Positions 33,613 through 45,869 of a stretch of DNA of 64,000 nt are shown here, piece after piece (position 1 is the first letter of the stretch; each line of letters begins with the position of its first letter). Origin of the DNA: Ixodes scapularis (Eukaryota; Arthropoda; Arachnida; Ixodida; Ixodidae); assembly GCF_016920785.2 (NCBI RefSeq), contig NW_024609857.1:71608252-71672251 (forward strand), in the 5' to 3' direction. The translations under genes were made by a program, and so were the position numbers. The notes below the pieces were generated by a model. That model was not told where the DNA came from, did no database searches, and saw only the letters and a list, made by a program, of their open reading frames with translations.

Positions 33613-35930
33613 GTTGCCAAGTTGCCACGAAGCTGTCGTTGCTCAAAAAAGTGTGGTTGCGTGCCTCGGAGTTTGAATTTCTTCATTCTCGTTGTTGCCC
33701 AAAGCTTTATTCAGGCGGCGGACTTGGCCGTGCAGAAAAGAGGAGTTGGACAAGAGACACGTGGTTTACGACGAGTCCCCAGAATGACAAACGGTTCGGT
33801 AAAACCAGCTTGACTCGCCTTGGCTTGACTTCTGCCAACTCGCCGATGATGCCAGATGCACACACAACACTCACGACGCAAGATTCCGTTTCATTTTAAG
33901 TGCAAGATCCAGGCTTTCAATGTCGCTACCAAGCATGCACGCTCATGTAGTGTTAGCATCGTTCAGGGCAACATGCTCATGCTCATAGCTTCAGCTTCAC
34001 TCGCGCATGAAGTAAATGAAACCATAGCCCCTGTATCCACTCTAATTCTCCAAGTCAGTAGTAGGCTGAAATTTATCCATCACTACAAGAAGTTGGGAGT
34101 GATGCTGAGAAGTCTGGGAGGGTCGTCGCATGTACGGAATTGACTGATCGACGTGCCGTTCCCTGCAAGATGATGTCCTGGGTTGGGCAAGGTTCGAGCA
34201 TGTTGGATGCTATCAGGAACACGTGGTTACACAGGATCCGTGGGGACACGGCGGTCCCATTGACTGTGGCCATATGTGCCTGGGGCGTCACTGCTTCCCG
34301 AGTGCTAGCCAGTGCCAACCTCTGGAAGATGGTCACGAAACTGCCTCAGCATCCCAACATTGAGATACTGGAACTGGTAGCAGTGGTCTAGGAGAGCCAG
34401 AGGAATCACTGTAGTTGGATAGAAACATTGCAACAGGTGCATCAGTAGTAGGCATAAAATATCTTACACCTTAGACATATTATTCTCAAAATTGTAGATT
34501 CAATGGGGAAGCAGAGCAGTCAAAATTTCACCACACAGCTAGCTTGGAACATTTCTTGGAAACTTCACAGAATGGCAAACATTCTATAGCTTCTAAACAT
34601 AGTATTTACAGTGCTAGAAGCTGGCACTCTTGTCTCGTATTTAGAAACAGTTATTCAGTCATTTTCACCTCATCAAAGATGCACAATTGGGAAGATGATC
34701 AATCCAGTTGTTTTATTCACATTAAAACGAGTTAACGAATAACTTTAGAATGCTGACAGGAGCTATATCAGTTAGTTTTGAGTGACATTCAGTAAAAGGA
34801 AGACAAGTGAATTTTTTTAATCTTTTTAATTTTGTGAGTTTGAAACAAGATTGCGTGCATTTTCTAAGAGCCAAAAAAAACATGTAGGGATATTATTTCT
34901 ACTTGTTCAAACATTTTTTTCTTTTTTTTCTTGGTTTTCGCAAAAAAGGGTACTTACTATTTTTATTGTGCTTTGGTAGCCGCTGGTGCTGAAACTTGAT
35001 GTCCCAGGTGGCATTCCTACAGCGATTCCCTATGACCTGAGGGAGTCCTGGGGCAGTTCGGTTATCCCGCGTGTGTTTAACCGTTCAGCGGTCGCGGCGG
35101 CGCTCAAGATCTTCGGCCAGTCGCGTCGGAGGGGTGCGATCACTTGGCAGTGGTTTGCCTCACGACGAGCAAGTTGGCGATGGTTCTGTCCTCCGCAGGA
35201 GAGTATAGCTTTGCAGCGCCGACTCACTTTGTCACTGGGGTGGTTAGGTGCACGCAAGTCACCTGGCGAACCAAGCACTCTATGTAACACCGACACACAT
35301 TCACAAGGTGCCTGATCACGTCGCCGACATCAGCCAAACGCCTGCTTGAAGACGCAGTGCGTTAGTAGGTACGGTAGCCTGTCTTCAAACCGAAGCTCGC
35401 GGAATGCGTCTACGACGAAGATGATGGACGGCCTTCTCAACAGCCGGAGACGCTCGAACCAAGATCAATCCATACCACCGTGATAGTGACGGCGGAAGCG
35501 CAATACGGCATCCAGGATCCCTCGCAGACGTAGAAGTGAACACGGCAGCCGAAGATCGAGCGTGAGGGACAGCCAGAGCAAGCAAGCACTACCGAAATTA
35601 ACGAAAGAACTGCAAGTGAGAACTGAACTGTGCGAGCAAGCTGTCAGCTGTAGTGGCGGAGCGCGGGAGGCTCGGCTTACGGATCGGCTTATGACGACGT
35701 TAGGTTGGCTAATGGATTTCGCCCCACGCTTCGCTTTATTTTTTCGTCAGAAACTAGTGAGCGCAACTTTCTATCCCAGGTTTTCGTTATATTTTCTTGT
35801 CCCAGCAGACAACACACACAAAAACAAGTGTTTCGCCGTGTTAAAATTGTTTATTGACGAAAACGTGTTCTATGTGCACGAGACGAATTTGCGATCGCAA
35901 TTGTAATAGACATCACTTAAATGTCATTTT
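33613..35930. other. Right interior of the 10.8 kb element; no gene recognised
   Basis: Frames such as 34140-34391 (+) and 34986-35315 (+) have no domain I recognise. The stretch 34400-34980 is AT-rich with T tracts. The transposase of the host element, if ever present, is not visible here. Confidence 0.4.
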
Positions 35931-36229
35931 AGCTGTCGTCTGGCAGGTCCCATCATGAATGTCATTTGAAAACCTGAATGTCATTTGGCGTAAATGCCAT
36001 TTTAGCTGCCGTCTGACAGGGGTATAAGATGCGAAAATTGAGTAAAGCCCCCTCCCTTGTCGAGGACGTCCCAAGGCTGTCGGGGCGCCGTGCGTCGAGG
36101 TCAGACAGAAGAAGCAAGGAGAGGGGCCGGACGGCAAAGTCGGCGAGATGGCACTGGCGCGGGTCAACCCGATGATCCTTCGGAGAAGGTCACGTCGTCC
36201 CCGTGAACCAAGGTGCGATGGCGACTCTG

Positions 36230-36515
36230 AGGCGCCTCTCGCATTGTCTCCGGGTGCAGCTGACCGTAACCACACGGCGACGATGCTCCAGGGCGTTCCC
36301 CCGTGCCGGTCGGTTAGGACTTCGATCCCCACCGGCCCCACACGTTTCGATCTGGATGAGTTTCGTACAGGCACGCGTTCGTGTAATCACTACTGCGTGA
36401 TGCACATTAAAACTCCCAGGTTAGCGGTTGTAGTGCACTGGCTAAATTTCTCATCAAAAGCTAAGCGACCGGTCACCCGTTGAGGCGTAACAACATCAAG
36501 GCTGTATAAACATAC
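36230..36515 (+). repeat. tRNA-derived SINE-like repeat, copy 2
   Basis: Colinear with copy 1: GGACTTCGATCCCC (box-B-like), ACACGTTTCGATCTGGATGA, GGTTAGCGGTTGTAGTGCAC, TGGCTAAATTTCTCATC and GGCTGTATAAA. T-rich tracts follow from 36530. Confidence 0.6.
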
Positions 36516-38219
36516 TAAAGCAAGCTAATTCTTTTTTTTTTTCTTTTCCTTTTTTTTTTTTTGGTCCGGAGTCAATTTTGTCTTAGCGCTCAATCCTGCT
36601 GTTTTGCCGAAATCGATGCCTACGAAGCTGGCCTTTCACTCTTTTGTTTTCGGCACAAGTTAGCCCCCATTAGACGTTTAGTTTCTTCAGTTATTCACCG
36701 CCTCATCATTTGTCATTCGTGACGACGTTCTGCTCCTTATAGTTGAACTGCAGAAAATAACCCTACGATGTTTTTTTTTTTTTTGTTTTGTTTTTGTTTT
36801 GTGTTTTTCCGGTGCTAATAAACCATTCCGGTAACCCAGATTTGCTGAGCTGTATAGTTGTCGTTGTCACTGACGTCGATACAAATTAAACAATGCGGAA
36901 GTATCTTCAAAAGTAATTGAGTTACATTTCTAAGTATTTGTACTCTACTCAAGATACTTTACAGTGAAAGTAACTTGAGTAGTATTTTAAATACTTTATA
37001 AGGCAGGTATCTAGTAACTCAACTTAAATACTTTTTTCGAGTATTTTGTCCAACACTGGTTTTGCGTAAAGACACCGGCGGATTTTGCCGGAAAGGGGCA
37101 CTATACACCGTTTCACCTCGAGTCTAGACGCAGCCGATTCTACGAGCTGATGGGACCGATCAGACACATGAAAAACGCACCACCATGATAGAGTGTCATG
37201 TTTCTATTCGCGGCGAGAAGTTTCGGAGTCGCCATCTATCGGAAGCGAATCACAACCGAGAATAAGGGCTCTCACGGTGCTCCGGACGCCGCCGCCGCTT
37301 CTCAGACCAGAATGGGCTTTCGTTCAGATCTAGCTGTCTCGATAGTAACTTTTCATTTCTTTTTGCTTTCCTATAGTATATTTGTGCCTTCGCCGCGGGC
37401 ATTTACGAATTCTGCATCTGCCAGGTATTCTTTACCCAAGCTTCAATGCTGCCAACTCGAGTGTTCTTTCCTTTTGTCCTGAAGAAAGCACGGTGAAGAC
37501 GCTCATTCGTCGCTCACTAATGCTTTAAAGTTGTAAATCTTTTTCCATACTTGGAGAACAATCAAGTGCACAATTGTTGCCTTTGTTTCTTCTTTTGACA
37601 TAAACTTACTAAGTTTTTCCAGCTCGGATAGTGTCGTGGTTCAGGTCAACCGTCTGAGTGAAATTGGAGAGTCAATTTATGTAAAACAGCGACATACGTA
37701 AATAGAAAAGATGACTAATGCCTAAGTATTTACACATGTATACAGTTAGAAATGTCTTGAATTCTCACGTCCCTGTTCAGGTTGATGACATCAAGCGTTG
37801 GGGTCACCAGTGTCCGTTGAAATTTTATGATGTGTTCTCGACGGAACCAGATGCTCTGTACCAGGGGTCACTGCCGAGGTATCTCTGGGCTCTGTTGGAG
37901 GTGGCCCAGGTTATACCGAGAAATTATCCGCTGGGTACCAGGGTTCGTCGCCTTGATACTTTAGGTCCCTGTCGAGGGCTGCGGGTCCGAGTTAGGGTGG
38001 AGTCGGCTTGCATCTGCGGTTCACGGCCGAGGACTGCAGCTTTCTTGGGTCACCGTCGAATCCGTCTGCATCTGCGGGTCACGGCCGAGGAATCCGTCTA
38101 CTGCACGAGCCCCACCTCCTCGAGCTTCTTATTTTTTTTTCTCTTCACTTTTTACTGCCCAGCCTGGCACCTCTTTTTGCCTCCTCTTTTTTTTTTTTTT
38201 TTCATCGCGTAACGTGACA
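36516..38219. other. No gene; hAT-like relic at 36890-37062
   Basis: T-rich tracts (36530-36562, 36771-36785). At 36890-37062 runs of AGTTACATTTCTAAGTATTT and AGTAACTTGAGTAGTATTTT end in TTGTCCAACACTG, matching the right terminus of a common hAT MITE type (CAGTGTTGGACAAAATA inverted). The left end is degraded. Frames at 37198-37482 and 37718-38212 show no domain. Confidence 0.4.
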
Positions 38220-38760
38220 GATGGAAACCTTTACACCTAATACGAAAGTGCCCCCTCTCATGTTTACGCATAATCTATATTACGGCAGAATCGGGATAGA
38301 TAAATCAATATATCTACTTGCACCTCATTATGTTTCCCTTCGCACTAGCAATAAAACAAAGGACTTTTTCACACGTACTTACGTTCTAAAATATTTATTT
38401 TTCTCCAAACAACTAGTGACTGGAACGGGCTGCCGGACTCACTGGTAGAGCTTCCTAACGTTAAATCCTTTTTTGATGAAATGATGTTATTCTAGTCTCT
38501 TCGGACGGTTTACTTTGTTTGGCCTGTGTTTGCTCCTTATCGTGTTATTATATTGTAGTATATATTCGGATGTTTCTCCTGTATAATTTGTTAATTCGTG
38601 TTGCTTGTTCCGCTACATGTTCACTTATGTATAATTGTTCCCGTCCCCTTGTTGCTTGTTCGCTTCTGAACAATTATTCCGGTCCCCCTACTGTAATGCC
38701 CACTGGGCAATTTAGGTACAAAATAAATAAATAAATAAATTATTAAATAAGTAAATAAAT
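38220..38760 (+). pseudogene. Non-LTR retrotransposon 3' end, truncated
   Basis: The frame LRTSNKTKDFFTRTYVLKYL shifts to TSDWNGLPDSLVELPNVKSF followed by a stop at about 38495. The 'DWN-LP--V-----V-SF' block is the usual C-terminus of CR1/L2-group RT proteins. A short 3' UTR runs to AAATAAATAAATAAAT at 38722-38743, a simple-repeat tail. Everything 5' of the C-terminus is missing, as in typical 5'-truncated insertions. Confidence 0.6.
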
Positions 38761-40280
38761 ATCGTATTTATAAAATAAGCGATCATCCTCCCTGAGACAT
38801 TTTGCATGGCTGGAAAGACGATCGCAGTTATGAGATCGTCTTGGGAGTATATGACACTGACACTCTGTCCAGAAGATGCATTCAAAAGAAATGAAACTGT
38901 AATTTTTTTTTCTTTGTAAAACCCACTTAGGCAGACACATATTCTATGAGCATGAAAATTAACAAAGGAGAAACTAATAACATAGTGTGATTTTATTTAG
39001 GTCAAACAATCAAAACGTGGAGGAGGAAAGGCGCTCACACCTCGCAGCAAAGTGATGGTGTATATGTGTTGATGCTGGAGTTTACCACTGGGAAACTATC
39101 ATAATATTTAATATTGAAATCACCTTTCATCGGCTCGTGTTTTTAACACGAATCCTCAACCATGGCTTCCGAGACTTTTCTCACGGTGACTGCGCTCCTC
39201 CTGCACTGCGAGTCGGCTCAAAATGACATATCCTCGCCGCGTGGCGGCGCTAGAGACCCAACCGATTGTGCGGGAAAGCCACTCTCCACGCGAGCAGGAG
39301 CTAACTAAAATGGAAGACGAAGACGCCGATTACTCGATAGCTTTTGCTTGACGCCGGTGTTAAGAAACTTTCGATAGAATTGTCGAAGAACCGGCGAGTG
39401 GCTGTATAGCGTCGGGTTTTGAAGCGATCTAGCTCTCCGTCGGCCTGTACAAAAGCTGCAATTGCGATAAAAATAACACGTAATATAATATGCATAAGCA
39501 AAGTGTAAAACAAAGTGTACGTACGGCACTGGTCACATTTTCCTTATACAGGTACCACACATGTTCTGCTCTTATTTACAAACTTCCTATTAAATTAATT
39601 CGTACATACGTCAAGTAAGGCCGCAATCGGCGCTCGATGTTTTGTTATGTTGCGAAACGATGTGCACCGACGTGAACATTGACCAGAGCTAATTCCTCGG
39701 GATAATGCTTAGCAAGCTTGTCTGAAAACTCGCATAATCTTCAGCGAACAGAAAACACAAGTGAGTTCCTTTTTTACTTTTTTTTTTTTTTTTTTGCCGT
39801 ACCCCGTCTTGGATTTGGCATTGAAGTTATAAGCACGCTTGTCTACGATTTACCGTTACGTCTTAAAATAAGAAAGTTTTCGTGCTTATGAAACGGTTCA
39901 CATATTTTGAGGTGTGGCAGCTGAAACTACGTGCAAGCGCTTCTCGAATGAATGAACTTCCAGAAACGTGTCGGCTGTGCAGCAGCAACAAAGTAGAGTT
40001 TTTCCATATACGACAAATCCTGTCTTCACTATTTCTTCCAGTGCCGGTTTCCTCGTTATTACATAATTTGCAGAATTCATGTTGTGATGCGTATTTACGT
40101 TTCATACACTGATTACCAGAGTAACCGCCTGGCAATCAGTGTTCGTAAACCGGGCAATACTAGCCAGTGTTTTGTAAACTGCGCAATATTTCAAGACCAT
40201 GATAAAAAGGGGCTGTTTAGCCAACAAACTTATGAGTTATGAGTTATGAGGCAGATGGGGTAAACACAATTTTACCACTC
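38761..40280. other. No recognisable gene
   Basis: A minus-strand frame at 39301-39513 begins with a hydrophobic, signal-peptide-like stretch, but nothing else supports a gene. T-rich tract at 39770-39795. Confidence 0.4.
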
Positions 40281-40284
40281 TTAA

Positions 40285-42096
40285 AGGGTAACTGCAAAGA
40301 AAAAAAAGTTTTTTTCTAAATAGCCTAATTGGGACAAGCATGTCAAAAAACAATTTTTCCGCGAGAAAAAACATTTTTTACAGCAATATTTATTGCGTGA
40401 GACTCATTTTAGTTTGCGGCTATTTCGCCCGTTTTAAATCGCGCGCCACGAGGTTGTGATTATGTGACGTCAATCCCAAAAGGTTCTCATAGGCTAAGAG
40501 TTTGATTGACAGCTTAGAACTTGGTTGTTAAACCTTTGTTATATGTTGCAATTTCCTTTTGAGCGGCATATTTTTACGTTTAAAGAATAACTTATGTGAT
40601 GAGAGTTATTATTCTTTACAAAAGGTTTACAAGACGGACACTTCCGTTTGGATTCATACAAACAAAAGCTTCGCCATTCTTTCATGGCCGCCGAAGTCTC
40701 CGCTCCCGCCTGTCTCGCCTACCTCGACTAATCGTTTCGCCGAAGTGATCAGTGTTTCGTGCTTACCCAGGTGCTTGAGTGAGACTTCTTGAAGTGAAGT
40801 AGTGTGTGTTTAGCAGCTGTCGCAGGTGTTTGTGATAGGAAGCGACGCGGGGTTTTGGCTTTCATAGCGCGGTTCTTTCGTTTTCCTCTTTGCTTGCTTA
40901 GCGTGTTTTTTTGTGTGTGTGTTTGTTTTGCTTGTTTGTGCGTGCAAATGCTGACTTTTCGGAGATGTCAGATGCGTGATCCCGACAGTGAGCCTTCCAG
41001 CAGCCATGTCGCCCCGAAAGGAATGCTATTTGGCTGGAGGCAATCGGGCGTTCGCGTAGCGACCAACGTGTCTAGTTACGTTCTCGTCATATCGCTCTGG
41101 AGGCCGTCGAGATTCGCCCCGTGTGCACCTAACGTCCGCGACTAGGCAGAAAATAAAAAAGCACTATGTCCACTACGTCAAAATGGTCTCAGTTCATGCA
41201 TCTGTAGGCAGGTACGAAATCGTGCCCAAATTTATTCACACCGCACGATGCAACACGTCGCTGTGCAAACGCAGTCCAACGCGAAGCATAAAAACGGTAG
41301 ATTTAGGACAACAATGCGGAGTCCATTGTTCAATTAAAACGACGTAATTTTGTTGAAAACGCCCGCAGCTTTTTACTCACGGCATGCGTCGGGAAACTTC
41401 CACATTTTGAAACAGAACGAGGCACATTTACTTTTAAAAACGCTCCCAGCGTCCTCCCGGACCAGTTTGACTGGATCAGCTGACGACGACGGGACCTAAC
41501 TGGTTGAACGTCAACCCCACAACAACCAACTTCCGCTCCGTGTTAGCACCGCATTACACACACCATGAACGTTTCAGCTCTGTCGCATCGCCGTGTCGCA
41601 CCAAACAGAACGAGATCTTTGAAACCAACGCCGCGCTGTCGTGAACCTTGGCTTGTGGTTGCGCACTCGTGGATTCTGTGACTCCCTTCGCTTTCAAAGC
41701 GCGCACGACGATTACGAACGATACTTTCCATCTTCCGGGAACATCACAAGGGTACTTCTCCGGTCACGTCTTCGCTACATGTGCTCGCAAACCGCGTCAA
41801 ACCAAAAAAATACCGCGGCCTGGCGTAGTTGCCAGATCTTGCCGGAAGTCGAGACGCTGCGTCGTTGAACTCCGCAACGCAAGGAGAGTGAGGGGCGGGG
41901 CGTACTCCTCTTCCGTGGGGGTCGAAAGAGCGGGAGTTTCAAATGTGGAGAGGTTCTGACTCTACTGAATTACGTCCTGCGTAAATATTGATAAAAAAAA
42001 TAATTTTTTTCGCGGAACATTTGTTTTGTGACATGCTTGTCCCAATTAGGCTGTTTAAAAAAAAAAAAAAAACTTTTTTTTCTTTGCAGTTACCCT
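40285..42096. mobile_element. piggyBac-type non-autonomous element (TTAA)
   Basis: 1.81 kb; TTAA at 40281-40284 and 42097-42100. Left AGGGTAACTGCAAAGAAAAA and the inverse of the right end TTTTTCTTTGCAGTTACCCT match, and the inverted identity extends through GCCTAATTGGGACAAGCATG. No transposase is readable inside; frames at 40804-41347 have no domain. Its right TTAA overlaps the left junction of the next MITE. Confidence 0.85.
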
Positions 42097-42099
42097 TTA

Positions 42100-42286
42100 A
42101 GGCCGGTTCACACATGCAGCGAAGCGGTACTGTAGCGCTTCTCACGCGTCGTCCGCTACTTATCGTCTGCCATGAGCAACAGTTTTGACACTGGGATAGA
42201 AAGCTGGTAGACGCTGCCGTCTGCACGCGCTTAGCGCGAGGTTAGCGCTACGCTTGTAGCGCTCTGCTGCATGTGTGAACAGGCCT
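42100..42286. mobile_element. PIF/Harbinger-type MITE (TTA)
   Basis: 187 bp; ends AGGCCGGTTCACACATGCAG and the inverse of CTGCATGTGTGAACAGGCCT; TTA at 42097-42099 and 42287-42289. Related in the first 14 bases to the AGGCCCGTTCACAC family at 19.1 and 43.6 kb. Confidence 0.8.
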
Positions 42287-42289
42287 TTA

Positions 42290-42814
42290 GACGCAACTCA
42301 CTAGGAAAACAGACAAGGGGATGTCGCGATAAGTAACTAGTTTATTTACAAGTTCCACGCATTGCACTTTAGTATAAAGTGGGATGAGAAAGAAAATATA
42401 AAAAGAGAGATTAACAAACACACTTAAAACGAAATAAAAATAAAAATTAGGTGATACCGGTTGCAAGCGAGGGGTCCACACCCGGTGTAGGGTTAGGCAA
42501 AGAGGCGATGACACGTAGAAGTAACTCCAAAAATTGCAATAAAGCGGAATCAGCAACAATTTCATCACTGGAAGACGCTCCCGACTCCAAAGGCAAAAGC
42601 ACAAAGTAAACGAGAGATTGCGCAACCCAAACATGTTCATGATCATGCTTGTCTACCTCCGTCGTCGGCGAATCAACTCGACGCGCTTCGGAAACCCACC
42701 AAAACCAAAACCACTGCGAGCGAAAGACGGCTCAGATGCAAAAAAAGGCGAACAAAATAATACACAAACAGGCTAAACGCGCTAAATGATAATTAATAAT
42801 TGGGGTTGTGTGGA
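42290..42814. other. No recognisable gene
   Basis: AT-rich spacer; a minus-strand frame of 119 aa at 42287-42646 is hydrophobic and low-complexity with no family resemblance. Confidence 0.4.
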
Positions 42815-42872
42815 TATTTAGACAGCGCGAAGTTGGTCAGCCATTTCCAAATTGCGACGAGTCACTCGCTGT

Positions 42873-43319
42873 CACGGTGTAAGATAAACTCTTTAGGTGA
42901 GGACACGGCGGGGCTGAACGCGCGGCGCGAGGAATCAGGCAGTGTTCATTCGAGGGGCATCCGAAAGGCTGCATCATTCCGTGGCCACCATGCCCGCGGC
43001 TGATAGTGACGCCGGCGGCCAAACGGCGAAACTGTGTGAGAGCGAAAAACATTATGCCGTTGCCATGACACCCCGGTACACCGTGGTCTTTCTGCACGAG
43101 CGAACTGGAGCTCTGCGCGTGTGGAGCATGAGGCGGCACGAGCCGTCTTTGCCGTGCCCACGGTACAGTGTACAGTGTACCCACGGGTCGGCGAGTCATC
43201 TGCCGGCGCCACTTGAAAAAATAGTGAGAGAGAGAAAGAAAGAGAGTGAAAAGCGAACTTCATCTGCACTGCTCGAGGAGCGCGCTGTCCTCACCTGAAG
43301 AGTATTATCTTACACCGTG
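42873..43319. mobile_element. hAT-type MITE (8-bp duplication CTCGCTGT)
   Basis: 447 bp; ends CACGGTGTAAGATAAACTCT and the inverse of AGAGTATTATCTTACACCGTG. CTCGCTGT is present at 42865-42872 and 43320-43327. Arms extend through AGGTGAGGACA. The interior is GC-rich and non-coding, with a nested small repeat ACAGTGTACAGTGTAC. Confidence 0.88.
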
Positions 43320-43479
43320 CTCGCTGTAGATGTGAAATTTAGCCAGTGCTGTACAACCGTTAGCCTGGGGTCAGGGTGTAAGATAGACAGGTGGGGAAAC
43401 GGCCCATAGAAGCCTACCGCAGCGCCGTGACCGGATTGTGTACTCGTCTGCTTGCGGGTACCGCTGATTTGCAACAGAT

Positions 43480-45573
43480 GGCGCTGCGGCAACACCACCA
43501 TCGTGGGAAGAGTACAGGTCGCACGCGCTCTCGCGCGGTTGAACGGCGGCACTGCGCAGGGCCTGGACGGAATCCCGGCTAAAGGCCCGTTCACACTCTT
43601 GCAACCGAGTACAACCGAGAGAGACAAGACCGGTTTTTAATCCTCTTACGACTTCTTAGGACCAGATGCGCTACAGCGGAGCTGGTCCTAAGAGATCGCA
43701 AGAGGCTTAAAAACCGGTCTGGTCTCTCTCGGTCGTACTCGGTTGCAAGAGTGTGAACGGGCCTTAAGGTACTGAAAGGCCTGGGACCCGACGCTCAAGA
43801 GCAGTTGGCCCACTTGTTCAGTCGCATATGCTGCGGAGATGACCCGATCCCCACTGACTGGAGGCGCGGTCGAGTAACCTTCATCTCGAAAAAAGGTGGA
43901 AACAAGCAGCTGTTGCATGACTACCGACCGCTCACCGTCACGGCAGTTGTATACAGAGTATTCACGCCTATCATCAATTGGCGAATCACAGCATGGGCTG
44001 AGGGAGCCGGCGTGTTTACGGAACTGCAGAACGAGTTTCGAGTTGGGCGGCGGTTGGACGATAACCTGTTTACATTGACCCAATGCATCGAGATAGCGCA
44101 AGCGGAGAGGCGGCCTCTGATATGCTGCTTTCTAGACATCGCTAAAGCGTATGATTGTGTCCCTCACCTAATGCTGTTGGAAAGGCTGAGAAACCTTAAT
44201 ATGCCCCAAACATGGGTGAGCTTGATCCGTCGGTTATACGACGGCAATGTGGTGATGACATCCTTCAATGGTGTGACATCTCAGGCGAGGTCACAGTTGG
44301 AAAAGGTTTACGACAGGGCTGTCCGTTGTCGCCGACGCTATATATGCTATATGCCTCTAGCATGGAAAAGGCCATTGAAGACACTGGCATTGGTTTCACT
44401 TTGGAACACCGCCAGCATGGTGATATTGTAGCGTGGCGACTCCCTGGCCTTGCCTATGCTGATGACCTCGTGCTGATGGCCGGCAGTGTGGAAGACATGA
44501 GGAGGTTGCTCGTCGCCTGTGAAACTGCAGCGGAACACCTCCGACTACGCTTCAATGCTGGCAAGTCAGCGACAGTCATCTTTTCTGGCGAGGGGTGCAA
44601 TCTCGGGTCGCTCATCCTGCAAGGCTCAGCCATACCTCTTCACACCGAATACAGGTACCTCGGAATAACACTGTCGGCTAGAGAGGACTACTTGATTGAG
44701 CACCATGAGGGCCTCAGGAAGTCCTTAGTTAGCAAGCGGAACATACTGCGAAGGCGGAGCCTATGGAGCTGTGACCGGTACATTGTCACCCGAGAACTTT
44801 GGAAGGCTGTGGCTGTGCCCGGGCTGACTTTTGGAAACTCAGTCATATGTGTACCTAGTGAGCTACGCACATATCTTGAGCGGCGCCAAAGGGAGGTCGG
44901 ACGACATGCACTAGGGTGTCATGGACAAGTAGCCAATGAACTGATAGAGGGCGATGTCGGCTGGTCTTCCTTTGAAGCGCGGGAGGCAAACAGCAAGCTT
45001 CAGTACTACACACGTCTCCGGTACATGAACGGAGACCGGTGGGCCAGGCGAGTTTTAATGTACATTCACCTGAAGCATATCAACTCGACGTGGAGGAAGC
45101 GAGTCACTCGTCTTGGGACAAAGTTTAAGATCTTCAGCTTGGCCACTGAACCTCAAACAGAAAAGGAGTGGATGAGCACAGTGCGGGAGGAAGTGAAGAG
45201 GATTGAGAGGGACCGTTGGATGAGCGGCATGCTACAACACCCTTCCATGCACATGTAAGCGTCTCTGAAGACGGAGATTGCGCCGGTGACTTTCTGCGGG
45301 AACACACTGGGCAGTCGACTACTTATAGAGGCCCGTGGTGGTGCCCTACGTACCCGCCTATACCGAAGCAAGTACGATAGCAGCGTGACTGACACGGTAT
45401 GTAGTGCGCGTGGAGCGGGCGAAGAGACAATCGACCACTTGCTGCTTGCGTGCAGGGCGCTACACCCAACGGCTGTCGTGGGTGCCCGCTTGGAGCAGGC
45501 ACTTGGTTTCACCAACGAACAGACCCATGTAGTATGCTCCAAGCGGAGGCTCGAGGCATGGTGGCAGACTTGA
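43480..45573 (+). pseudogene. Non-LTR reverse transcriptase, frameshifted and MITE-interrupted
   Basis: Starts inside the protein: GGTAQGLDGIPAK (the 'G-DGIP' block), cut by a MITE, resuming at 43765 with VLKGLGPDAQEQLAHLF, then TDWRRGRVTFISKKG and DYRPLTVTAVVYRVF. Motif A is CCFLDIAKAYDCVPH; after a frameshift near 44280, GLRQGCPLSPTLYMLY (motif B) and LAYADDLVLMAG (motif C) follow. The frame stops at 45258 and continues in another frame to a C-terminal knuckle, CSARGAGEETIDHLLLAC. Catalytic motifs A and C are intact, but at least two frameshifts disable it. 5' truncated: no endonuclease. A (ATAC)n run at 45846-45869 may be its tail. The clade (CR1/L2/R1-like) is not settled. Confidence 0.8.
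43583..43764. mobile_element. PIF/Harbinger-type palindromic MITE (TAA)
   Basis: 182 bp; ends AGGCCCGTTCACACTCTTGC and its inverse; TAA at 43580-43582 and 43765-43767. It is a near-perfect palindrome. Excising it with one TAA rejoins the RT codons for PAK and VLK in frame. Contains the empty TTAA site filled in its relative at 19.1 kb. Confidence 0.9.
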
Positions 45574-45845
45574 CTGAAAAATCGGGGTCGTGACCAAGAC
45601 GACCAAGGTGACCAAGATGGCCTATAGCCGCTGCTTTACTTTTGGCTGGAGGGGCAAGCGTTCACTTAAAACGACGGTGTCATGTGAACTGATTAACTTT
45701 GACTGTGCGAAAGTGACGGTTGGCGAACTTTGGACACACGTGCTAACCAGTTCTCTTTCGTTGTTGTCCTTTTTTATTTAGTTTTTATTTTTTGCTTTTA
45801 TTGGCATGTCTTACAAGACTCTCATTACAAAGAGATTGTGCCTCA

Positions 45846-45869
45846 AATATACATACATACATACATACA
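45846..45869 (+). repeat. (ATAC)n microsatellite, probable LINE 3' tail
   Basis: Six ATAC units followed by A-rich sequence, 270 bp after the RT stop. Confidence 0.5.

Larger units (their letters stand above)
25241..36024. mobile_element. 10.8 kb DNA element, TAA duplication (PIF/Harbinger-type ends)
   Basis: Left end TACCCCTGTCAGACGGCAGC (25241) and its exact inverse GCTGCCGTCTGACAGGGGTA (ending 36024); the inverted match continues through CTAAAATGGCATTTA. TAA flanks both sides (25238-25240, 36025-36027). Each end also carries an internal second copy of the terminus-like block (CACGGCAACTCAAATGGCAT; TAGCTGTCGTCTGGCAGG). TAA duplication suggests PIF/Harbinger, but I found no DDE transposase or Myb/MADF protein. 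Most of the 10.8 kb is later insertions: Penelope-like fragments, a minisatellite, a gypsy gag piece and a TTAA MITE. Confidence 0.8.

Noticed and set aside
25241..36024. Maverick/Polinton giant element
   Set aside because: The target duplication is 3 bp (TAA), not 6 bp, the termini do not start with AG, and no DNA polymerase B, integrase or capsid gene is visible.
37718..38212. 164-aa plus-strand ORF
   Set aside because: Contains an internal near-repeat (CTGCATCTGCGG...CACGGCCGAGGA) and ends in T-rich low complexity; no family resemblance.
39301..39513. Minus-strand ORF with signal-peptide-like start (secreted peptide exon)
   Set aside because: 70 aa, no motif, no splice or poly(A) evidence. 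Hydrophobic N-termini are common by chance in AT-rich DNA.
40804..41347. Overlapping plus ORFs inside the TTAA element, considered as a transposase
   Set aside because: No piggyBac DDD catalytic or Cys-rich C-terminal motifs; the frames are short and basic without order.
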